From Apodemus sylvaticus (taxonomy: Eukaryota > Chordata > Mammalia > Rodentia > Muridae), in contig NC_067473.1 of assembly GCF_947179515.1 (NCBI RefSeq), positions 92,387,850 to 92,451,849 of the forward strand: a stretch of DNA of 64,000 nucleotides, written 5' to 3'. The position numbers were made by a program, and so were the translations under genes. This document shows, piece by piece, positions 47,580 to 58,914 of the stretch (positions are counted from its first letter, which is position 1; each line of letters opens with the position of its first letter). The notes below the pieces were generated by a model. It did no database searches, had not been told where the DNA came from, and worked only from the letters and a program-made list of their open reading frames with translations.

Positions 47580-50500
47580 TTAATAACCACTTATTAGTGA
47601 GTGCATACCATGATTCACCTTTTGAGTCTGGGTTACCTCACTTAGTATGATGTTCTCTAGCTCCATCCATTTGCCTAAGAATTTCATGAATTCATTGTTT
47701 CTAATGGCTGAATAGTACTCCATTGTGTAGATATACCACATTTTTTGTATCCACTCTTTTGTTGAGGGATACCTGGGTTCTTTCCAGCATCTGGCAATTA
47801 TAAATAGGGCTGCTATGAACATAGTAGAGCATGTATCCTTATTACATGGTGGGGAATCCTCTGGGTATATGCCCAGGAGTGGTATAGCAGGATCTTCTGG
47901 AAGTGAGGTGCCCAGTTTTCAGAGGAACCGCCAGACTGCTTTCCAGAGTGGTTGTACCAATTTGCAACCCCACCAGCAGTGGAGGAGTGTTCCTCTTTCT
48001 CCGCACCCTCTCCAACACCTGCTGTCTCCTGAATTTTTAATCTTAGCCATTCTGACTGGTGTAAGATGAAATCTTAGGGTTGTTTTGATTTGCATTTCCC
48101 TAATGACTAATGAAGTTGAGCATTTTTTAAGATGCTTCTCCGCCATCCGAAGTTCTTCAGGTGAGAATTCTTTGTTTAACTCTGTACCCCATTTTTTAAT
48201 AGGGTTGTTCGGTTTTCTGGAGTCTAACTTCTTGAGTTCTTTATATATATTGGATATTAGCCCTCTATCTGATGTAGGATTGGTGAAGATCTTTTCCCAA
48301 TTTGTTGGTTGCCGATCTGTCCTCTTGATGGTGTCCTTTGCCTTACAGAAACTCTGTAACCTTATGAGGTCCCATTTGTCAATTCTTGCTCTTAGAGCAT
48401 ACGCTATTGGTGTTCTGTTCAGAAACTTTCTCCCTGTACCGATGTCCTCAAGGGTCTTCCCCAGTTTCTTTTCTATTAGCTTCAGAGTGTCTGGCTTTAT
48501 GTGGAGGTCCTTGATCCATTTGGATTTGAGCTTAGTACAAGGAGACAAGGATGGATCAATCCGCATTCTTCTGCATGCTGACCTCCAGTTGAACCAGCAC
48601 CATTTGTTGAAAAGGCTATCTTTTTTCCATTGGATGTTTTCAGCCTCTTTGTCGAGGATCAAGTGGCCATAGGTGTGTGGGTTCATTTCTGGATCTTCAA
48701 TCCTGTTCCATTGATCCTCCTGCCTGTCACTGTACCAATACCATGCAGTTTTTAACACTATTGCTCTGTAGTATTGCTTGAGGTCAGGGATACTGATTCC
48801 CCCAGATTTTCTTTTGTTGCTGAGAATAGTTTTAGCTATCCTGGGTTTTTTGTTGTTCCAGATGAATTTGATAATTGCTCTTTCTAACTCTGTGAAGAAT
48901 TGAGTTGGGATTTTGATGGGTATTGCATTGAATCTGTATAGTGCTTTAGGCAAAATGGCCATTTTAACTATATTGATTCTACCGATCCATGAGCATGGGA
49001 GGTTTTCCCATTTTTTGAGGTCTTCTTCCATTTCCTTCTTCAGAGTCTTGAAGTTCTTGTCATACAGATCTTTCGCATGTTTGGTAAGAGTCACCCCAAG
49101 ATACTTTATACTGTTTGTGGCTATTGTGAAGGGGGTCATTTCCCTAATTTCTTTCTCAGCCTGCTTATCCTTTGAGTATAGGAAGGCCACTGATTTGCTT
49201 GAGTTGATTTTGTAACCTGCCACTTTGCTGAAGTTGTTTATCAGCTGTAGGAGCTCTCTAGTGGAGTTCTTTGGGTCACTTAGGTAGACGATCATGTCGT
49301 CTGCAAATAATGATAGTTTGACTTCCTCCTTTCCAATTTGTATCCCTTTGACCTCCTTATGTTGTCGAATTGCCCGAGCTAGTACCTCAAGTACAATATT
49401 GAAAAGATAAGGAGAAAGGGGGCAGCCTTGTCTGGTCCCTGATTTCAGTGGGATTGCTTCAAGTTTCTCTCCATTTAGTTTGATGCTGGCTACCGGTTTG
49501 CTGTATATTGCCTTTACTATGTTTAGGTATGGGCCTTGAATTCCTGTTCTCTCCAAGACTTTAAGCATGAAAGGATGCTGAATTTTGTCAAATGCTTTTT
49601 CAGCATCCAATGAAATGACCATGTGGTTTTGTTCTTTGAGTTTGTTTATGTAGTGGATTGTATTGATGGATTTCCGTATATTGAACCAACCCTGCCTTCC
49701 CGGGATAAAGCCTACTTGATCATGGTGGATGATCGTTTTGATGTGTTCTTGGATTCGGTTGGCAAGAATTTTATTGAGTATTTTTGCATCGATGTTCATA
49801 AGGGAAATTGGTCTGAAGTTCTCTTTCTTTGTTGGATCTTTGTGTGGCTTTGGTATCAGCGTAATTGTGGCTTCGTAGAAGGAATTGGGTAGTGTTCCTT
49901 CTGTTTCTATTTTGTGGAATAGTTTGAAGAGTATTGGTGTTAACTCTTCTTTGAAGGTCTGGTAGAATTCTGCACTGAAACCATCTGGTCCTGTGCTTTT
50001 TTTGGTTGGAAGACTTTCTATGACTCCTTCTATTTCTTTAGGCTTTATGGGACTGTTCAGATGGTCTAGTTGGTCCTGATTTAATTTTGGTATTTGGTAT
50101 CTGTCAAGGAAATTGTCCATTTCCTCCAGATTCTCCAGTTGTGTTGAGTACAGGCTCTTGTAGTAGGATCTGATGATTTTTTGGATGTCCTCAGTTTCCG
50201 TTGTTATGTCTCCCTTTTCATTTCTAAGTTTGTTAATTTGGATACTTTCTCTGTGCCCTTTGGTCAGTCTGGCTAAGGGTTTATCTATCTTGTTGATTTT
50301 CTCAAAGAACCAGCTCCTGGTTTTGTTGATTTTTTGTATGGTTCTCTTTGTTTCTACTTAATTGATTTCGGCCCTGAGTTTGATGATTTCCTGCCTTCTA
50401 CTCCTCCTGGGTGAAATAGCTTCTTTTTGTTCTAGGGCTTTCAGGTGTGTCATTAAGTTGGTAATGTATGCTCTCTCCATTTTCTTTTTGGAGGCACTCA

Positions 50501-51404
50501 GGGCTATGAGTTTTCCTCTTAGCACTGCTTTCATTGTGTCCCATAGATTTGGGTATGTTGTGTTTTCATTTTCATTGTGTTCTAAAAAGTCTTTAATTTC
50601 TTTCTTTATTTCTTCCTTGACCAAGGTATCATTGAGTAGAGTATTGTTCAATTTCCACGTGTATGTGGGTTTTCTGTTGTTTCTGTTGCTATTGAAGACC
50701 ACTTTTATTCCATAGTGATCAGATAGGAGGCATGGGATTAGTTCTATCTTCTTATATTTGTTGAGGTCTGTCTTGTGACCAATTATATGGTCGATTTTGG
50801 AGAAGGTACCATGAGGTGCTGAAAAAAAGGTATATTCTTTTGTTTTAGGATAGAATGTTCTATATATATCAGTTAAATCTAATTGGTCCAAAGCTTCAAT
50901 TAGTTTCATTGTGTCCTTGTTTAGTTTCTGTTTTCCTGATCGGTCCATTGAGGAAAGTGCAGTGTTGAAGTCACCCACAATTATTGTGTTAGGTGCAATG
51001 TGTGCTTTGAGTTTTAATAAAGTTTCTTTTATGAAAGAGGGTGCCCTTGCATTTGGAGCATAGATGTTCAGGATTGAGAGTTCTTCTTGTTGTATTTTTC
51101 CTTTGACCAGCAAGAAGTGTCCCTCAGAGTCTCTTTTGATGACTTTGGGTTGAAAGTCAATTTTATCTGATATTAAAATGGCTACTCCAGCTTGTTTCCT
51201 GAGACCATTTGCTTGTAAAATTGTCTTCCAGCCTTTTACTCTAAGGTAGTGTTTGTCTTTGACCCTGAGGTGTGTTTCCTGTAAGCAGCAAAATGTAGGG
51301 TCCTGTTTACGTATCCAGTCAGTTAGTCTGTGTCTTTTTATTGGGGCATTGAGTCCATTGATGTTAAGAGATATTAAGGAATAGTGATTGTTACTTCCTA
51401 TCAT
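47580..51404 (-). pseudogene. L1 copy 2 ORF2 (endonuclease/reverse transcriptase), two nonsense codons
   Basis: The 1274-codon frame is collinear throughout, with two stops: TAA at 50358-50360 (codon 349; copy 1 has CAA) and TGA at 47919-47921 (codon 1162, shared with copy 1). Endonuclease residues N14, E43, D145, N147, D205, D229 and H230 are present. The RT residues D600 (LDAEKAFD) and D702/D703 (FADD) and the cysteine motif C1130-C1134-H1142-C1147 are all at the same positions as in human L1 as I recall them. The protein normally nicks DNA at TTTT/AA-like sites and copies L1 RNA there. The codon-349 stop separates endonuclease from RT, so this copy is inactive in cis. Confidence 0.95.
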
Positions 51405-51463
51405 TTTTGACGTTATTTTTAAAATTTTAATGCTTAACTTCTTTTGGGTTTGATGAAAGGTTA

Positions 51464-52723
51464 CTATCTTGCTTTTTTCAGGGTGAAGTTTCCCTCCTTG
51501 TATTGGTGTTGTCCTCCTATTATCCTTTTTAGGGCTGGGTTTGTGGATAGATATTGGGTGAACTTGGTTTTGTCGTGAAATATCTTAGTTTCTCCATCTA
51601 TGGTGATTGAGAGTTTTGCTGGATATAGTAGTTTTGGTTGGCATTTGTGTTCTCTTAGAGTCTGCATGAGATCTGCCCAGGACCTTCTAGCCTTCATAGT
51701 CTCAGGTGAAAAGTCTGCTGTGATTCTGATAGGTCTTCCTTTATATGTTACTTGGCCTTTTTCTCTTAATGCCTTTAATATTCTTTCTTTGTTTAGAACA
51801 TTTGGTGTTTTGATTATTATGTGACGGGAAGTATTTCTGTTCTGGTCCAGTCTGTTTGGAGTTCTGTAGGCTTCTTGTATATTCATGGGCATCTCTCTCT
51901 TTAGGTTAGGGAAGTTTTCTTCCATAATTTTATTGAAGATATTTGCTGGCCCTTTAAGTTGTAAATCTTCACTCTCATCTATGCCTATAATCCTTAGGTT
52001 TGGTCTTCTCATTGTGTCCTGGATTTCCTGGATATTTTGGGTTACAAGCATTTTGCATTTTGCATTTTCTTTAACTGTTGAGTCCATGGTTTCTATGGAA
52101 TCTTCAGCATCTGAGATTCTTTCTTCTATTTCTTGTATTCTGTTGTTGATATTTGCATCTCTGTCCCCTGATTTCTTCCCAAGGCTTTCTATCTCCAAAG
52201 TTGTCTCCTTTTGAGTTTTCTTAGTTGTTTCTACTTCTGATTTTAGATCCTGGATGGTTTTGCTTAGCTCCTTCACTTGCTTGTTTGTGCTTTCCTGTAA
52301 TTCTTTAAGAGATTTTTGTGTTTTTTCTTTCATGACCTCAGCCTGTTGACCAAAGTTCTCCTGTATTTCTTTAAGAGATTTTTGTGTTTCGTCTTTCATG
52401 ACCTCAGCCTGTTGACCAAAGTTCTCCTGTATTTCTTTAAGTGTTTTTTGCATTTCCTCCTTGTTGGCTTTTGTATTCTCCTGGATTTCTTTCAATGATT
52501 TTTGTGTTTCCCTTGCAAGGGCTTCTAACTTTTGATCCATTTTCTCCTGAATGTCCTTCATGTGTTCCTGTACCAGCATCATGACCAGTGATTTTAAATC
52601 CAAATCTTGTTTTACTGGTGTGATGGGGTATCCAGGACTTGCTGGTAGAGGAGAATTTGGTTCAGATGTTGCCATATTGCCTTGATTTCTGTTAGTGACG
52701 TTCCTGCGTTTGCCTTTTGCCAT
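51464..52723 (-). CDS. L1 copy 2 ORF1 protein, intact
   Basis: The 419-codon uninterrupted frame begins MAKGKRRNVTNRNQ. Parts: basic N-terminus (1-40); coiled coil (~45-185) with near-repeats of 22 residues around 73-158 (QKSLKEIQENFGQQAEVMK); RRM (~239-335, starting RRPNLRIIGIDE); C-terminal domain (~336-400) with YKGRPIRI and TKFTQYLSTNPAL. The family's role is to trimerise through the coiled coil, bind L1 RNA and act as a chaperone during target-primed reverse transcription. It is longer than the ~357-371 residues I remember for mouse ORF1p because of the repeated coil. Whether it is transcribed depends on the short 5' UTR; expression from inside a Prdm5 intron is unknown. Confidence 0.95.
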   Translation of the reverse strand: MAKGKRRNVTNRNQGNMATSEPNSPLPASPGYPITPVKQDLDLKSLVMMLVQEHMKDIQEKMDQKLEALARETQKSLKEIQENTKANKEEMQKTLKEIQENFGQQAEVMKDETQKSLKEIQENFGQQAEVMKEKTQKSLKELQESTNKQVKELSKTIQDLKSEVETTKKTQKETTLEIESLGKKSGDRDANINNRIQEIEERISDAEDSIETMDSTVKENAKCKMLVTQNIQEIQDTMRRPNLRIIGIDESEDLQLKGPANIFNKIMEENFPNLKREMPMNIQEAYRTPNRLDQNRNTSRHIIIKTPNVLNKERILKALREKGQVTYKGRPIRITADFSPETMKARRSWADLMQTLREHKCQPKLLYPAKLSITIDGETKIFHDKTKFTQYLSTNPALKRIIGGQHQYKEGNFTLKKAR

Positions 52724-53872
52724 CTAGCTCTCACTGGTGTTACTTGGTCTTGTCAGTGCTGGACTCACCAGTGCAAGCTGCCCCTTCCCCGTTGGCCTCT
52801 GGTGCACAGCTTACACTCTGCACTGCCTGTAGACAGGGTGCTGTTGTCCAGGCTGTTCAGATCCCGAAGCAGGCACCTGAAGGCTCCCGCTGGGGCCCGC
52901 AGGATTTATTAGAGCACACCGACTTCTCCCAGCTGGCCGCCCGGAAGCCCCCACTAGCCTCTTGAGGGACCTGGAGATGTGGCGGCCACCCAGGCTGATC
53001 CGAAGCGGAGAGAGTTGACCTGAGGGCTTCTGTCTGAGGCCTTGCCCCAGATTGTGTCTGTGGGCCAGATGGAACCCGTGTGCACCCCCAGGGAGCTCCG
53101 AAGGTGTATGTTGCTGTGACCTCCCCTGTGTTCCGCTCACTCCGCTGGGCAGCCGATTTCCCCAACCGGGCTGGCGCACACTAGGTTAGCCTTGTCGCCC
53201 GGGCCCTGAGTCCAGGCAAATGCCTGGGAGGCCAAGGTCCGAGCAAAGTTCCCCTAGGGCTATGACTGTTATTTGGGTCCGCCAGGTGACCCGGATGGCG
53301 GGCGTGCGCGTCCGCGCTCCCCGAAAGCACCGGGAGAGTCTGTTGTGGTAATAACCTCCTGGGCGGGTTGATACACAGATGGCCCACCAAGCCGCCCAGT
53401 TCTTGGGGTCAGTCCTGTGCCTTTTGGGGCGTAGACCCCCGTTTTGTTAGCCTCAGGCTACGCTTGTTAGCAGTCTCTGCCCTCCCGAGCACTCTGGCTC
53501 CTGTAGGCAAAATGGCGGCGCGTGCGCAGCCCGGGGCAAAAAAAACTCCTGGCTGGGTTGGCGCCCCGATGGCCACCCGAACAGCCCAGGGCCTGGGTGC
53601 AGGCCAACGCCCGTCTGGCTCAGACCCCTGCGGTGTTGGGCCTAGTATTATGTTTGTGTACCTCAGTCTGACCGATCTCTGGAGCCCGGGATCAAGATGG
53701 AGGTGAGTCTCTCCTGACTGGCGGGAAGCCGAGTTCTGAAGTGGCTTCCGTGCAGCGAAAGGCTCCGCAGAACCGCAGCTGCTTGCCGCCCGGCTGGTCA
53801 GCGAAGGTCAGTGGTCGTGGGCGCAGGGCCTAACTGGACCCTGTGTCGCCTTGGTTCCACCGCTGATGGCCC
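52724..53872 (-). promoter_or_regulatory. L1 copy 2 5' UTR (short monomer array)
   Basis: Landmarks related to those in copy 1 occur near 53293 (ggatggcggg), 53508 (caaaatggcgg) and 53693 (caagatggagg), so two to three diverged units. Between ORF1 and the array it has about 130 bp (around 53000-53130) that copy 1 lacks. At the outer end it continues ~120 bp beyond the point where copy 1 stops. Confidence 0.8.
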
Positions 53873-53886
53873 TCAGAGCCTTCTCT

Positions 53887-55190
53887 TAACAGTAAACATT
53901 CTAATAATAAAGAAACCTCTCTAGAGCTGACATAATTTAACCAGGAAAATTTGAAGTTTAAGGGAAGCTGATTTACCCTAACCGCTTGATTCCTATTTTT
54001 CTACTCACAAGCTAAACTTTTCACTGACTGAACTGCATTTTTGTCTGCCTCCCAAAGGAGCTGTGTTAGAAGATGGATGGCTGTGGCTTTCCTTTGGTGT
54101 CATTATCTTGAATCTGGAAGCAGACACACACATACCTGTGGTAGCAGGAGTGCACATGCCCCACCCCTTGGACACTTGAAAAGCAGTGTCAGTGTCGAGC
54201 AGGCCTGGGAGCAGAAGCCTTCTTGTCTGGAGACAGTTTCCACCAACTGAGAGCTAGGCACAGAGAGATGTAAAGCAGACAGATTTTGTCTTCTGTGTCA
54301 CAGAGGGTGTTTTCCCTGTGATTTTGGGCAACTGCTTTGTGCTCCTAGTGTAGGTAAGCTGTATAATTCAACAGGATTTTGAACTGTGATGATTTTACTA
54401 TGAAAACATTGACTACAAACATAACAGTTTGTAGAACACTGTCTAAGTGGTACAGTAGTAAGTTGCTTCACTTCCTTCAAAGTTCAGGTAAAAGGAGATG
54501 GTCTTTGGGAGACTGACTAATCCTGTGCTTTGGCCACAAAACTCATGTGGTGTTAGATTGTGATACTAAGAAGTTGTTTCTGTCTTTGTTAGATAGCAAA
54601 GATGTTGAATGAATTAATTGCCTCAGGGTTCATTATCAACTTAGTTAAATGGAGGCTTTAATAGTGATGGTCTGGGGTTGTCTTAATTGGCTTGTGCTAA
54701 AGAGCCAGGATGTCTCCTTTGGAGGGTGCACGAACAAATGCACTGTGACAAGGGCTGGAAGATGCAGTCTTACAAATAGGTAACAAAACAGCTTTACAGG
54801 AGCCATAGGCTGCAGGCCAGGGCATGACTCAGTAAAGAACCAAGCCAGGCACTTAATAATTTGTGAGTGCATGTAGTAACAAGGAGATGGGCATTGACTA
54901 TGTTAATGAGCAAGGATAGGTCTTCAAATACGAAGATTTGTACCGTGTACAGTAATTCTCACCATTATTTTTGTTACAAGAATATAAATGTTATTTAATT
55001 TTTATTAATATATTATTGTTAATTAAAATGTAATAAAACAATGTTAAATTAAAAGTAACACGTTTCTGAAAAATTTCAGTATGGTAGTAAATTATGCATT
55101 TCTTTAAGATGGATTATTGTGTGAGGTTAACAGTCATCTGGAAAATGTGTACATCTGGTAAACTAAAAATTTAAGCAAGCTGCCAATACT
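53887..55190. other. Intronic stretch, nothing recognised
   Basis: Unique-looking sequence, AT-rich around 54950-55050. Only short open frames are present. Confidence 0.5.
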
Positions 55191-55194
55191 GAGT

Positions 55195-55520
55195 ATGTTA
55201 GTCTCTTTTCCTGTTGCTATGAAAGAATATCTTAACGAAAGCAACTTAAGGAGGGAGGACTTCTGTCTGGCCCAAAGCTCAGAGTACAGTTCACTGTGGC
55301 AGGGAAGAAGTAAGCTGGTCACATGGTAGCCACTGTCAGTAACAGAGTGATGGGCAAATGCTTCCAGTGCCCATTCTCCACTTCCATCCAGCTCAGGGAA
55401 TGGTGCCACCCACGATGGATGGGGCTCCCACCTTAGTTATCGCAGCCCATATAATCATCCACAGGCATGCCCAGCAGCCATCTCCCACATAATTATCGAT
55501 TCTGTCAACTTGACACCTAA
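55195..55520 (-). mobile_element. MaLR-like LTR or related rodent repeat (minus), degraded
   Basis: ttttcctgttgctatgaaag, aagcaacttaaggagggagg and attctgtcaacttgacacct are the reversed ends of the repeat also seen at 43105-43585 (tgtcaacttgacaca). Confidence 0.55.
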
Positions 55521-55856
55521 TATTAATCAATACACTGAAAATAGTTGGAGCCAAAGGCCCTGAGACAAAATGTAAGACAACACATAAAGAACTAACAGCT
55601 TTCCTCCTTAAATGTGCTTACCATAGTAAGCCTCAGAAACTTTTGTTAATGTTGGGCATCTTTGCATTGAGTTCAAATGTCAGGTATGTCTGATCCCATG
55701 GTATGCAATACGGAGTAATGGACATATCACCATCAGGTGCCACTTACATTCCTGAGTAGAGACTTATGAGCCTTGACAAACACATCTCCTCTCTCATTGA
55801 CGGGCCATGTGGATTTCAACAATAGTTGTGTTTTTAAATTGCATTACAGTTCTCTT

Positions 55857-56699
55857 TTTTTTCAATGTTTTTATTTTCTATATTCTTTGTTTACATTCCA
55901 AATGATTTCCCCTTTCCTGGATCCCCCCTCTCCATATGTCCCATAAACCTTCTTCTCTCCATCTATTCTCCAATCACCTCCCTCCTTTTTTTCTCTGTCC
56001 TTATATTTCCCTCCAATGCTAGATCAATGCTTTCCAGGATCAGGACCTGCTCCATACTTCTTCATGGGAATCATTTGTTATACGATTTGTGCCTTGGATA
56101 TTCAGGGCTTCTGGGCTAATTAATATCCACTTATCAGAGACTGCATTCCATGTGTATTCTTTTGTGACTGGGTTGACTCACTTAGGATGATATTTTCCAG
56201 ATCAAACCATTGCCTAAAAATTTTGTGAATTCATTGTTTCTAATTGCTGAGTAGTATTCCATTGTATAAATATACCACATTTTCTGTATCCATTCCTCCT
56301 TTGAGGGGCATCTGGGTTCTTTCCAGTTTCTGGCTATTATAAATAAGGCTGCTATGAACATAATGGAGCATGTGTCTTTATTGCATGCCGGGGAATCCTT
56401 TGGGTATATGCCCAGGAGAGGTATAGCAGGGTCCTCTGGAAGTGTCATGTCCAGTTTTCTGAGGAACCGCTAGACTGATTTCCAAAGTGGTTGTACCATC
56501 TTACAGCCCTACCAGCAGTGGAGGAGTCTTCCTCTTTCTCCACATCCTCGCCAACACCTGCTGTCTCCTAAGTTTTTGACCTTAGCCATTCTGACTGGTG
56601 TAAGGTGAAATCTCAGGGTTGTTTTGATCTGCATTTCCCTAATGACTAATGATGTTGAACACTTCTTAAGGTGCCTCTCGGCCATCCGAATTTCTTCAG
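55857..56699 (-). mobile_element. 5'-truncated older L1 (minus)
   Basis: It has target-site duplications gcattacagttctctt at 55841-55856 and 56700-56715, and a T-rich tail at 55854-55862. The homology covers the L1 3' UTR and the last ~170 codons of ORF2 (FIAALFIIAR, QKMWYIYTMEYYSAIRNNEF). At the site of the shared TGA it keeps AGA (..cctcagaaaac.. on the minus strand) but has a private TAG two to five codons earlier and other breaks. Confidence 0.95.
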
Positions 56700-56715
56700 G
56701 CATTACAGTTCTCTT

Positions 56716-57820
56716 GAGAATGGAATTTTTTTTCCAGTTATCTACTAGGATGACTAGTTGCTATGATTAATTTAGCTATTTGTAATATAAAGCTCCCCTG
56801 TTCCCCATAGCTATGATTTACCTGAAGGGAAGGACTTTATTGCCAAACATCTAACACTGTTAAATGAAATTTCTCTTTGGGTGATAGGTATACTGTGTGC
56901 TTTAGATCCAGAAGAACAGTGTTGCTAGTGGTTAGTTATCTATTTCTTTTTCTTTCCTATGGGTCAATGAGGCTTGAAGCAAGGAGGCAGGGCAATTGCA
57001 ATACAGGCTTGTTATTTAATTGGAGGTAAAACTAGTTCCCACAGTCTATACTTAAATACATGAGAAATGGTTGAGGCTTTTACCATTCTGTTTCTCTTTT
57101 AGCAGTTTAAATACTGAGGATTAAATTTCTGCTCTCCAGTGAACATTTCCAATCTCATTAGAGACACTGTAAAATGATGATTGAAAAGGACGTAGCTTTG
57201 GAAAGAACAGCTCTTTGAGAAACAGCAGAGAGCAGATATTGGGGAACGGCTCACTGATTTTTTTCATGTGCAATATATGTTGAAATCTTGAAATGTCACC
57301 TTTTGCCAGGCACTCAACTGATGACATTGTAACAGATTTGTGAATGGAAATCATTGCGCATACCTCCATGCGACTGTGTGTTTGTGAGTGACTTGTCATC
57401 TGCCAGCTGACCTCAGTGCCGTCATTTTCCTGGCTTTGGTCATCGGACCCTCTTCCACCTTCACGCCCTTCTGTGTGCACATCCGGCTCATTTTCAGAAC
57501 TCAGAGCTGGTCTGCTGCTTTTTCTCACTCTTCTCTCAAGTCTTTCTTCCCCTCCTTTACCCTTTAGAGCACTTGCGTTCAAGCCACCTCGGCAAAGATG
57601 CTCCCCTGGCCTTTACCCCATTACCCAGTTTTCTGGAGTCTGCCTTATTTATCTTCCTAATCTTCATTTTCATGTTTACATGAAGTCCCATCGTATGTTT
57701 GTTTCTCTGAAGTGTTGTGAGGCCAAAGACTTGATACTCTGTCTCGTTCATTGAAACACTCCTGGGCAGTGTAGAACTCAGCAGTAGTTTGTTGACTAAT
57801 TGCATGTACCATGAAAATAC
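56716..57820. other. Intronic stretch before the polypyrimidine tract
   Basis: Unique-looking. A 153-codon minus-strand open frame (57121-57582) has no recognised domain. No repeat family is evident. Confidence 0.45.
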
Positions 57821-57821
57821 A

Positions 57822-58180
57822 TGCCTTCTCCTCCCCTCCCTTTCCCCTTCCCCTCCTATCCCCTTCTCCTTCCCCTCTCCTCCCCTTCCCCTCCCCTTCT
57901 GTTGCCCTTCCCCTCTCCTTCCCCTCCCCTTCTCCCTCCCCTCCCCTTCCCTTCACTTCCTGTCCCTTCACTTCCCTCCCTTTCCCTTCCCTCCCCTGCC
58001 CTTCCCTCCCCTCCCCTCCCTTCCCACTTCTCCCTTTCCTTCCCTCCCCTTCCCCTTCCCCATCCTTCCATCCTTCTTTTCCATCCCTTCCTTCCTTCCT
58101 TCCTTCCTTCCTTCCTTCCTTCCTTCCTTCCTTCCTTCCTTCCTTCTTTTCCATCCCTTCCTTCCTTCCTTCGTTCTTGA
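57822..58180 (+). repeat. Long polypyrimidine tract with (CTTC)n core
   Basis: Nearly 360 bases are almost pure C/T on the plus strand, mostly CCCTT/CCCCTT-like variants. A regular (TTCC)n block at 58088-58146 is followed by a duplicated ttttccatccc spacer (58077 and 58147) and a shorter TTCC block. It lies ~610 bp upstream of exon 3 on the sense strand. All six-frame ORFs here (P/S/F/L- or K/G/E/R-rich) are artefacts. Confidence 0.95.
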
Positions 58181-58791
58181 TTATGTTTAACAAGCAATGA
58201 CTTATGACTAGAGACTACATAAAATAAAATAATTCAAAAATATTATCCCCAGAAATTCATGGATAATTTGTTAGAAGACACAATGAACTGTATTTCATTT
58301 ATCCCCTAGAAAGCATATGTCCCATGAGCTGTCTCCTCTCTCTAGTTAGCTTGGCTTCCAGAGAGATAATTCACCTTCTGAAGATAATTCACCAGGGAGA
58401 TGGAAGAGAATGGGAAGAGAATACCTCAGCTCCACTCCTCTCACTGGGGAGGCAGTGTTGCTTTCTTTGGTGGAGAAATGAGATGGGTTGCAATTGTGAT
58501 TATCTCCCGAACAATTGTGATTGTTACCATGTATTCAAAGACATCTGCAAAAAGGACACAGAAAACATGAGATGTCTGTTATTTGAGGACAGTTTTGAGC
58601 TTTGCCAATTAAATAGTAGGCTTCTTTAGATATAAGGTTAAGCCATGAGTGTTATTAATTTAACATTTATACGATGTTTATCAATAAAAGGTGCATATTT
58701 CAGAAAAAATATGTAATATTCTATTCTTGCTAAATTTAGTATGATTAATATGGATTTATGTGGAAACTGGAGTCTTTTTGTTTTGTTTTAG

Positions 58792-58914
58792 GTACGTGGG
58801 AGCAAAGGAGAAGTTCTGTATATTTTGGATGCTACCAACCCGAGACACTCCAACTGGCTCCGCTTTGTTCACGAGGCACCGTCTCAGGAGCGGAAGAACC
58901 TGGCTGCCATTCAA
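58792..58914 (+). CDS. Prdm5: Prdm5 coding exon 3 (partial CDS; central PR domain)
   Basis: The exon is 123 nt, 41 codons in phase 0, running from VRGSKGEVLYILDATNPRHS through NWLRFVHEAP to KNLAAIQ. It continues directly from the exon ending at 2571. The NWLRFV segment is the conserved PR-domain block that in many PRDM proteins reads N-W-(M/L)-R-(F/Y)-V. The acceptor is preceded by a T-rich tract (..tttttgttttgttttag/GTACGT) and the donor is CAA/gtgagc. The open frame of track length around it (58758-58943) is in another frame and is not the gene. One oddity is that the first six exon bases, GTACGT, after the intron's AG resemble a 5' splice site (see findings). Length divisible by three and phase 0/0 mean that skipping would keep the frame but remove the core of the PR domain. 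Confidence 0.96.

Larger units (their letters stand above)
47300..53872 (-). mobile_element. Near-full-length young L1 (copy 2), antisense to Prdm5
   Basis: The ~6.6-kb LINE-1 is flanked by a 14-bp target-site duplication tcagagccttctct (47286-47299 and 53873-53886). Order in L1 sense: 5' UTR (53872-52724), intact ORF1 (52723-51464), 59-bp spacer, ORF2 (51404-47580), 3' UTR and an interrupted A tail (47300-47339). It differs from copy 1 by few substitutions per hundred bases by eye and shares the ORF2 TGA. Its 5' UTR has fewer monomer-like units and extra sequence. Confidence 0.97.

Noticed and set aside
57121..57582. 153-codon open frame on the minus strand upstream of exon 3
   Set aside because: Composition changes along the frame, no known motif, no sign of a processed pseudogene (no tail or TSD). 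Length is within chance for a 64-kb window.
57789..58200. Long P/S/F/L-rich and K/G/E/R-rich frames in all phases
   Set aside because: Direct result of the polypyrimidine repeat, not coding.
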